DNA from: Lepisosteus oculatus
Taxonomy: Eukaryota > Chordata > Actinopteri > Semionotiformes > Lepisosteidae
Assembly (NCBI RefSeq): GCF_040954835.1
Contig: NC_090718.1
Coordinates: forward strand, 11,423,532 to 11,487,531
Direction: 5' to 3'
Length of the DNA: 64,000 nt
The notes beneath the pieces are model-generated. The model saw only the letters and a list, made by a program, of their open reading frames with translations, did no database searches and was not told the origin of the DNA. Every line of letters begins with the position of its first letter. The stretch's first letter is position 1. A program made the position numbers and the translations under genes. This document shows, piece after piece, positions 31,860-64,000 of the stretch.

Positions 31860-34800
31860 CTCTAATCAGTAATGGGTAATGTGTGTATGTGTGGAGGCAC
31901 GGTATAATTCACATTAATGCTTGCAGTTGTTATAGTTTATTCTGTTCAACTGGGTGTGTGCTTTGCATTTGCTTACAGTGAGAACGAAAACATCATAAAG
32001 TGCTTTTAAAAAATGCATTACTACTTGTTGATGCACAGTTATTTGTCTTGTTTATTATTATTGTGAAAGGGTGTAAGAAAATGGCACTAATTAACAGTCC
32101 CACTTAATCTGCGATAGACAAAAATGAATGACTAATTAAAATCTGGAAAACGCTGCCGCGCATAAAAAGTCCTGTGAAGACTGAGCAATGAGTAGTCAAA
32201 GTGCTCCCCTTCTTATTCCTGCAGTGAACAGATCTAATTGCCATCTTTTATTATGTCATTTAACAGATTACAGTACATTCATCACAATGGCAAAAAGGTA
32301 CAGAGGAGAACAATCAGTCTGGTTTTGGAACCATATAACACCCAGATGTGTAGACCTGCATAAACATCTTATGGTTTAGTCCCTTTTAGATGGAAATATC
32401 TTTAATCTCCCACCAACTGGATGTTTTTGGTAGCAGCCCTGAAATAATCATTACGAAGCCCTCCATCTAAAGTGCAAAAACAAAGTCCAAAATAGTAGCC
32501 CATCGATAAGTAGAACAAAATCAAATAGGACACAGAAAAGCTTCAAAACCATTTTTTGGTCAAACCCTTTCAAGAGCAGATAGGTGGTCGAGGCCTGGTG
32601 ACACTCTAGGCTAAACATGAGACAAAATCAAGAGAAGTAAATGCTACTGACAATGGCAAATGCCAGAAGATGGCAGGATGGTGTGTTTTTTAAAAATATA
32701 CCACTAAATAAAAACTTTGGCATTAATGTCCTACTGATTGTTCAGGTTCCTGTTTTATTGGGGTGGAACAATGGTGGCAGGTTTTGAAATTAGCCTAGAT
32801 CTACTTAACAAAGCATAACTGGAGCCCAAATACAAATATAAAGACTGAGTTTCTTATAGAACATATGCGCACAGTGACCTGTTAATTTGGAAGGTACTAC
32901 ATATTATGACACTATGACACACATATGGTGTTTGTATTAAAAAAAGAATCGCTCTGTGGGAGTTAGATTGCTTCAGTGTGCTTTCACTTTAAAAAGTTCT
33001 GTTTCTTACTGTATGTCCTATTGTTTTCATGTGCTTCCCAATGAGCCCCACATTCGCCTGTTGACTCAGCTCGAATAACAGCTTCTCCTATGGAACTCTA
33101 CTGCACAAACTCACTATGAATCCAAAAACAAAATGACCCAACTAGTCAGGTAGTAACTCGATTCAGGAGAAAGATGCACTCAAATTCGTGATACGTGCTT
33201 GAAAAGGCGTGACCACACGTTTTAACAGTCTTGAAAGTTAAAACTTTGACATCCCTGTTGAAACCTGAGGCTATGTTCTGTGAACCTAACCTGTGTACTA
33301 ACCAGCTGTATTATTTTATGATTTCACAACCTTCCTGCGAAACACAAAATTCACTGGAAAGCCTAAGGCTTTTAGGAAAAACTCCTCAGTGCAAACAAAC
33401 AGACAAAGCTACATTCTTTTCCTTTTTCCAGGTCTCTACAATTAATCACACAGCAGTTTGTTTTTGTTTTTATACAAACTTGAGATACAGTGACAGAATA
33501 CAGCTCTCAATGATGGCGGATTGGAGGGGGACTCTTACAGTATCTGTCTCTACAGCTTTCACTCTTTGGGGACTAGGCTGGAGAGGGAGAGATTGTACAT
33601 ACTGTAACAAACACATACAGTATATAAATAGCAACAGAGCACACACTCCACGAGTTTCAGGAACGCCCTCACTTGTTCTACAAACAAAATTGCCAGAACC
33701 TTTAGTAACACAGGCCAAACGTGTTGCAGAAGAGCAGACATGCTTGCAGGTTTTGTGTTATTAAATAATGGATTCATACGTACTGAGAGGAGCCAATTCT
33801 GCACAGCAAATTAGCTTCATTTGCTATTTAGTTGGCAAAACAACATTGAAAGGACCCTATGTTTGTTCTAGAGCTCGAGTTGAACAACTCCATGGCGAAG
33901 CAGTTCTTGGACTGCACATCCCCTCCCCTTAAAACAAACACGGTCCCAACTGTAAGAAAAAAGTACATTTGCAATTTATTTGGGTCTTCTTCATGCTGTG
34001 TCTCAGCCTGATGAGTTTAGAGATCTACTGGGCGAGTAGAAAATTGGTCCCTTTTGTAAGGCACACAGAAGAGACCCAAAGAACTGTTGACTCGAGATCT
34101 CATATCTGTTCATCTTAGTTCATCTGGTGAGCCTCATTCTTCCAGTACTGCCATTCACTTCATCGAACCACAGCGACCACTGGTTTCCTGGGATTCATTA
34201 CGGATGTGTAATTTAGAAAAGGGAAACTTTGTCGGTAAGTCTGCTTTTTCTAGGAGGGAGTTCCTGAAATGCGAAAGAGCTGTCTGCGTGGCTCTCCTTC
34301 TCATTTGTGCAAACTCCGGTCTGCTCTGAAGTTATTTTGTGAGAAATTCATTCAATTAAAAATGAAGAATGGGGTATGCAAATCAAACAGTTGTTCACAG
34401 GAAAGAGAATATCCTTGTTACTGACTAATATAAATTGGAAAATCGTGGTAAAAATGACACTGTACATGCCTGTTCCAAACAAGATGAGACTCGTTTTACC
34501 ATATTAAATTCCTCTATGCCTGCTGTCCTTCACTGCAGGTCAGGAAGTAGCTCCAGCAGATCCCTCAAGATGTCATACTTCCTCAGAAAGGAGACCACTT
34601 TTTACATCCCACTGAGTTCAGCTTCTGTTTGTCTTCTACGCTTTGCTTGTGAAACTTTTCCTTCAAAAATCCAGAAGCTTTGTACAATTGCTTGCATTCG
34701 CTGACCAAAAACTAAAACAACATGGTCTATACTCCATTTTCCCAGAATGCCTTTCCTGCATGAGTTACTCAACAAAGTCACAAAGCTGTGTTGTTCTTTT

Positions 34801-37343
34801 TCTTCTTTTCTCTTTGTCTAAATCCAGTTTCCTCTAACGTGCAAATGGTTCAAAAACCAACATGGAAAAAAGAAAACTTCAGCAAACAACAAAAGTGCCT
34901 ATTTACATTTTACAGCATAACACTTAGGCTACTGTACAGTCATTATTATATTATCAGCATGAGTATTATTCATAGTAAGTACAATAGTTGGAATCAGAAC
35001 TCATCTCATAGCAACAGAGTCTATTGGGATTCAAGACATTTTGCATTGCTTTGCAATAGAGTGGTACAGAGTAGAGAGCTGAGGTGACGATGAATCCACA
35101 TTTAGGAACGTTTGAGAGATATACAGTGTAGAAGGACATGGGTTAGGAATTGCACAAGGTGATCAGTCCTCCCAGATTGCTCCATAACAGTGGAACAGCA
35201 GTCTCCCACACAGAAGTTTCAGTCTTTGTAACTATTGAATATACTGTACACACATACAAGCCAAACCTGACTAGTTTTCACTTCATACACATTCAGTTTC
35301 TTTGCAGGAACACGTTGAATCTCCAGGAACAACAAACATCCGAGTGTGCGTTCCTGTAAGGAACAGAATTCCGACTGATCTTCTCCCTCGGGTTTTCCAT
35401 TTCATGCCAGCGTTGCCGGTAGTCTCACTTCTTTTATTAATCCCATAATTGGGATCCCAGTTCATGAATACGCCAGCAGGCTGTAACACCGCACTCAGGT
35501 GACAACCCTTTGATTCAGCGGGGGTTGTTTTTTTTTAAATGCTAAAATATATTTACAGCCATTTCTTTCAATACGAAACGGCTTCATTCTGAAGTACCCG
35601 GATAGTTCAGAGATTCAAATGAGAGACAATACAATGCAATATATAAGGTCAAAATTGGGCACATGAATTACAAACCTTTAGCCCAGCTGACCTGCAGAAG
35701 GAATTTGTAAACGCAAGGATGGCAATTTGTCACAACAAATGCAGAACTGCAATGTGGCAGGTACTATACGTCAATATTCCAGCCCCCTCATCGCTGTTTC
35801 TCAGTCCCAAGCTCGGTCTCATCTTTGCCATGTTGAAAACATTTTGATTAGACGTTGCCTGTTTTTTTTTTTTTTCAGGGTCAGGAGAACTGGACTCGGA
35901 AAAGCCACACAAGCAAACCTATGGATCTCGGCGAGTGAGTAAGTGACACAGCCCATGGAGGGAGAGAGGGCTGGGGAGACTTGAGTTGACTTGGAAAACA
36001 AAAAGTTCCCCCAGGCTTGGTTTAACTGACATGTTGTGGCGTCACGCTGCAAACCCAGCCCAAACGGTATGTGAACAAGACAAAACACAGGAAGGTAACT
36101 ATGAGACTGGCAAAATCCAGTTCCAGGATATGAATCCAGAGCTTTACATAGACACCAAGGTTTAGCCCATTAGAGTGCAAAGGTACCCAACACAGTGGGC
36201 TTCTCTCCCACAAGCAAACATGGTTGGTCCTTCTCTTATATTGAAATACTGATCTGCAGTGAATGCCCTGGGGTCCCACCTAGCCTGCAATTTTTGTCAG
36301 TGTTTCCAGACCAGCAGCATAGTCGGCCTTTTGGGGGGAAGTATTCCATGGGGCTTCGGGAATGTGAAGAAAGGGCAAAGACTGCAAGTGGAGCCAGTTC
36401 TGTGACAGTCGTCGTGGACAAATGTTAAAGCTCAGATCAGTTCACGTTCTACAGTAGTTCGAACCTAGTCCTGCTGGGAGTGTCTCCTGTCCCATGGAAG
36501 ATACTGTCAACTGAATAATTCCTGTATTAAGAGTGCATATAGTATATATGCTGTATATATACACACACTTCTTTGAGGCAAACTGCCTATGCATTAATAC
36601 AAACGTGCAAGATGCAGAAAAAAGAAACAATGGTATTTACATACTGTATAAAACTCATGGTCTAGTAATCTGATACAGAATGGAGTGTGAAATCCAGACT
36701 TAAGTGATAGGATTCAGGCACCTTTTTGAAAAAAATAATTAATTCAAGGTAAAACCAGACTATTCAATAAGCAATCAAATGTTCATTAACTTAAATGATT
36801 GAATAAAAAAAACAACAAACCAATAAGTTCCTTTCTAAACGTCCTTCCTACATATGCCTGACACTCAAAAGGTGAAAACTCTTCCCAATGTTTAAAATAA
36901 TTTTACAATAATTTGTCATCAAACCTTCTTGAATTTATGCCAAAAATACTTTTGTTTCTTTTATGCTCCTTTTGTAGAATTCTTTCCATTGGCCAAGTGC
37001 ATGGTAAATAGATAGAATAGTAATGGGAGTGTGAATTATTCCGGCTCAGGGGCATAACCATAAAAGCTAAGATTCTTGGAGAATGGTAGCTTGGTTTTCC
37101 AGTGAGGTAAATATTTTTACCAAGTCTTCATTTCCAGTTGCAACACTTGTCATGTTTACTTGTTTTAGGTTTTCCTTGTCTCACAATTCCTTGTGCGATC
37201 TCAGCACAGGAGCTACCTCCCATAGGTCATCAAAAGGTTAAAGGTCAATATATTGATCACACGTTTAAAGTCTGATCTTCTTCCTCTGGGTGAGAACAGG
37301 AAGCAAATCAAGGGTCTGGAGGACTTACAGTATAGTCTTCAGT
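31860..37343. other. Repeat-poor ABCG4 downstream region, possible long 3' UTR
   Basis: No recognisable mobile element occurs over about 5.4 kb, in contrast to most of the window. Open frames at 33231-33764 and 34435-34704 show no domain. Minus-strand AATAAA hexamers occur, so some of this may be ABCG4 3' UTR. Confidence 0.35.
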
Positions 37344-37349
37344 TTTATT
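37344..37349 (-). other. Candidate ABCG4 polyadenylation signal
   Basis: The minus strand reads AATAAA about 310 bp beyond the ABCG4 stop. It is the first such hexamer noticed after the stop and a plausible proximal signal. Confidence 0.35.
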
Positions 37350-37655
37350 GTCTCATCTCTCCGAGACCACCAGGAAATAGAGTTCTTGTAAAACAAAGTA
37401 CCTTTAAAAACAAAAGGCCCAGGGAACAAAGCTTGTGTCTGATTTCAGCTCTCACTCACGAACGCGTGCGAACCCCCCCCTCCCCCATGCAAACACCTCT
37501 GCTGCTGCCCAGTCAATAGTAGCAGGGAAAAGAACGTCCCCCACTTCTGGTATCTCCTCGGATGGTTCGTTTTTGCAATGTCAGAAGAAGATTTCTCCCA
37601 CTGTGACGTCAGCTCGACTGCTTCTTAAAAGAGGTTCTGGAGAAAGGGGGCTGGC

Positions 37656-61116
<23,461 letters not shown>

Positions 61117-61378
61117 ACCAACTCCCTGGAGGGGGACGGGGAGAAAAACGGGTCATTCGTGGGAATGCTACATTTTTAATATTGTATTGTATTTTAAAAT
61201 CAGTTACTCTTTGTGGGAAAACATAACAGAAAGCTTTGTCAGATCAATTAGCTATTTTGCTTTAGATATCTGGATATTTTTATGTACAAAAGTCTTGAAC
61301 ACTGTTGCATTCCCCCCAAGCAAATACTGTTTATACTTCTACGGCATATTGACAATGTCATTCCACTGAGTTCATTTC

Positions 61379-61665
61379 ATCCATCCATTCTCTAACCCAG
61401 CATACAACGGCACAAAGGCAGGGTACACCCTGGAAGGGACACCAGTCCATCACATGGCATACTAGACATACACAATTTTTCCAGAGGGCAATTAACCTAC
61501 CAGTATGTTGTTGGACTATGGGAAGAAACCAGAGCATCCAGGGAAAACTCACACAAATATGGAGAGAACACACAACCTCCACACAGATAGCACCCCCAGT
61601 CCAGAATTAACGATTTAGAGCTGCAAGGTACAGTAGCAATGCAAACCACTGCACCATGAGTTCAA
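61379..61665 (+). repeat. Interspersed repeat family A copy
   Basis: CATCCATCCATTCTCTAACC, GGCAGGGTACACCCTGGAAG, ACCAGTCCATCACATGGC, GGAAGAAACCAGAGCATCC, GAGAACACACAACCTCC and a GCAAACCACTGCACCATG end. Confidence 0.8.
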
Positions 61666-63399
61666 TTAATTCAAATCACATATGCCGGCATGAGGACAGA
61701 TAAAAAAGGAGTCAAGTGGATTCCATCTATTAATGAAAAAAATTGGACAGAATTAAACACTGTTATAATACAGAATCACAACATCACTTTCTTCAAGAGC
61801 CAGGTATTTCCCTTCCTTGGGTGAAACTGGATACAACTTTTTACCTCCTCTTATTGCTCATACAGTCCCATTTGAAAATCTGCCTCTGTGTTTTGAATCT
61901 GGATTCATCAAGATGATAACAAAAGTTTAAAACAGCAAGCAATGGTCAGAAAGAAAGAGCACGGTATGATGAAGAAAAGGCCTTGTTCACTGGGCAGTAA
62001 AGTGCCAGTTTTCTTACTGGGAATATTAATAGTTTGAACTCAGGTGGTTCTTCTGCTGAAGACAGCAGTTAAAAACGTTGAATACCTGAACTGTGGGCTG
62101 AAACCACACATAGCTCTCCGCCTGGCCCTGGTTATCCTGCTGCTCACACAAAACTGAACTTTGACGAACGAAAGAAGAGAAACAAATGCCACACCTGATT
62201 GAAAAGTGTTTTGTTGTGCACAAGAAATAAGTGGGAGAGCAGACAGGCGGCTAAATTAATGCTTCAAGGTAAAAAAAAACCCTGCTGTGAGCGCACAGCC
62301 CTTCTCGTCTTGAAACAAGACGAGCCATTTAAGTGCCTAACCATTGATCAAACGTTTTCATAAGAGACTTGGCTCAGTTGACCTTTTTAATGGGTCTGCA
62401 GCATTAACTGTTTTATTTTAGAAAAGCAGAACATGGAAGGAAAAGAGAGAGATCGGTCCATAACAAAAAAAAGGCAAGCTGTCTTTTCCACTCTGCTGTA
62501 AAAACACCAGCATAATATACAATTGCTTGGATTTATACTACATGCAAAGTAGTTTACATGAAGGAGGGGAGCCAATTAATCCACCACTGACCTGCAGTCT
62601 CCTCTGGAGCGACTTGATGCAGCCCCATTACACAGCAGATGGAGAAGAGGAACATTTGTCAACTGCATTAAGGGAGAAATTCAGATTTTGACAGCCCGGA
62701 GTGAAATTTGTGTGGCACTTTAATTTTGCTAATGGCTTTTGAGATAAAAATAAAATGTATCGGCCACCAGGGCTTGTGCTTTTTATTTGAATTGACAGCC
62801 CATAATTCTCAAATAACACGGGACGTTCGCAGATGAACAAACACAAACGGTTCGGGCTTGTAAAAAGCTCCTGTCTTATAATATGTGAGTAGATATTGGT
62901 TCTTCCGCTTACTTAAATTCCACCTCTGCTACAGTATATCTATATTCTATGAACATGTGTTCACGTATCAAATAGGGCACAATGTAGTCCAACACTGCAG
63001 GCGATGTCAAGGAAAAACAAACATCTGTGTGAATACCAGAGGCTGCCTGGATGTCTGAGTGACAGGTGCAGACACAGAGACACAGGAGGCCTGAGGGATC
63101 TACAACTCAGGGCTAAATATTCACCCTGCTGTGCTGTGGGCTCCCTACCCAGCAGCCTAGACACTCGATTGTCAGGCCTACTGCAGGGAAAGAGACAAAC
63201 AGAGCATGGCAAAAAATGCCTTACTGCAACAAAAGAAAGACAAAGTCACTTAAATATTTTTTGCCACGCTGGTATCAGTGTGCCTTACCCAATAACGATT
63301 ATTGCAAAAAAAAGAAAGTGATTTCTTATGTACAGTCTTACCAGCTTCTGATCTGAACTCCCTAAAAATGCAGACACTAAACTAGGCCAGACACATTAT

Positions 63400-63720
63400 G
63401 TACTGCGATGGGAGACTTCTAGAAGAAAACAGACAATAGGCAACGCTTTTCCATCTGGACCAAAATTCCCAAACAGATCGCCCAGTGTGGCACCCAGGGA
63501 CACTGTACTTTGGATAAAACATTAAATTACCGTCCTGATTACTTGGCGATTACAAATCTCATGGCACTCTTTGCAGGGGGCAGGGTTATTACAAAGACTA
63601 GCGTCCTGGCTAAATTCCACTCTGGGTTTGCTGCAAAATGGCCTATAAACAAATGTAATAAAGATGAAGTCACCTCTGTCCTTAAGGACTGTGCTACTGA
63701 CAGACCCTGACGTCATGCAC
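63400..63720 (+). mobile_element. Degraded 5S-derived SINE
   Basis: TACTGCGATGGGAGAC recalls the 5S C box, followed by GGACACTGTACTTTGGAT and GTCCTGGCTAAATTCCAC, which match the body of the family seen at 53603. Confidence 0.5.
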
Positions 63721-63744
63721 TGCGATATTCCAGCACTGAGACAG

Positions 63745-63900
63745 TGAACACAGTGTAAACCAGTGTAAATGCCAAGCTACTGAACACAGTTCAGCTCAGC
63801 TCAGCTCAGCTCAGCTCTCTAAACAGTGAGCTACTGAACACACTGTAACCCCAACTCTAGATACCAAGCTACTGAACACAGTACAGCTCAGAACTTAACA
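63745..63900. repeat. Local tandem repeat with AGCTC pentamers
   Basis: The phrase AAGCTACTGAACACAGT recurs about three times. One copy carries five tandem CAGCT/CAGCTC units at 63790-63816. Confidence 0.75.
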
Positions 63901-63928
63901 TTTTACACTGTGCAGCAAACTAGATCCA

Positions 63929-64000
63929 TCCATGTTCTAACAGCTTCATCTGATTCCGGGTTCATGGGGAGCCTATCATAGCATTGGGCAGAAGGCGGGA
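63929..64000 (+). repeat. Interspersed repeat family A copy, cut by window end
   Basis: CCATCCATGTTCTAACAGC and GGGGAGCCTATCATAGCATT are the 5' start of repeat A. Confidence 0.7.

Larger units (their letters stand above)
61117..64000. other. ABCG4 5' UTR splice site and upstream region
   Basis: A strong minus-strand 3' splice site (CTCCAG at 61126-61131) precedes the start exon, so the promoter and 5' UTR exon lie further right or outside the window. The region holds repeat A at 61379 and 63929, a degraded 5S SINE and a pentamer array. No other gene was recognised. Confidence 0.6.

Overview
This is vertebrate nuclear DNA, most likely from a ray-finned fish. Genes are split into small exons with GT-AG junctions, long AT-rich introns and many interspersed repeats. 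Repeats typical of fish include a 5S-derived SINE, a tRNA-derived SINE, L2/CR1-type LINE remnants and a Ty3/gypsy remnant. The slow-evolving proteins would suit a non-teleost such as a gar or bowfin, but that is only an inference. No prokaryotic features, CRISPR arrays or operons are present.

Three genes are recognised, all on the minus strand, so transcription runs right to left. PDZD3 (NHERF4) is at the left edge, with two exons at 983-1965 covering PDZ1 and the start of PDZ2; the rest lies beyond the left end. NLRX1 occupies 13193-19669 in seven exons; the initiating exon was not found. ABCG4 occupies 37656-61116 in fourteen coding exons that sum to 1941 nt (646 codons plus stop) with every splice phase agreeing. 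The order ABCG4-NLRX1-PDZD3 in one orientation matches human 11q23.3, so this is an ancient syntenic block. The three genes (sterol half-transporter, mitochondrial NOD-like receptor, PDZ scaffold) share no obvious pathway.

Layout: 1-2 kb PDZD3; 2-13 kb intergenic with minisatellites, a nested SINE, a CR1 fragment and a tRNA-type SINE; 13.2-19.7 kb NLRX1; 19.7-37.6 kb intergenic with an L2 LINE broken by a rearranged SINE, a degenerate Ty3/gypsy element between LTR-like repeats (27.2-31.1 kb), a TIR MITE and a repeat-poor stretch that may be ABCG4 3' UTR; 37.6-61.1 kb ABCG4, whose first intron spans 14 kb; 61.1-64 kb 5' flank or UTR intron.

The most unusual signal is in ABCG4 intron 3. A 31-bp minisatellite has amplified the exon 3/intron 3 boundary itself, giving eleven tandem copies of the 5' splice site with its flanking exon codons. 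All eleven keep the GT donor. The authentic donor is the copy nearest the exon body, and the two residues of ABCG4 that fall inside the repeat unit depart from the family sequence.
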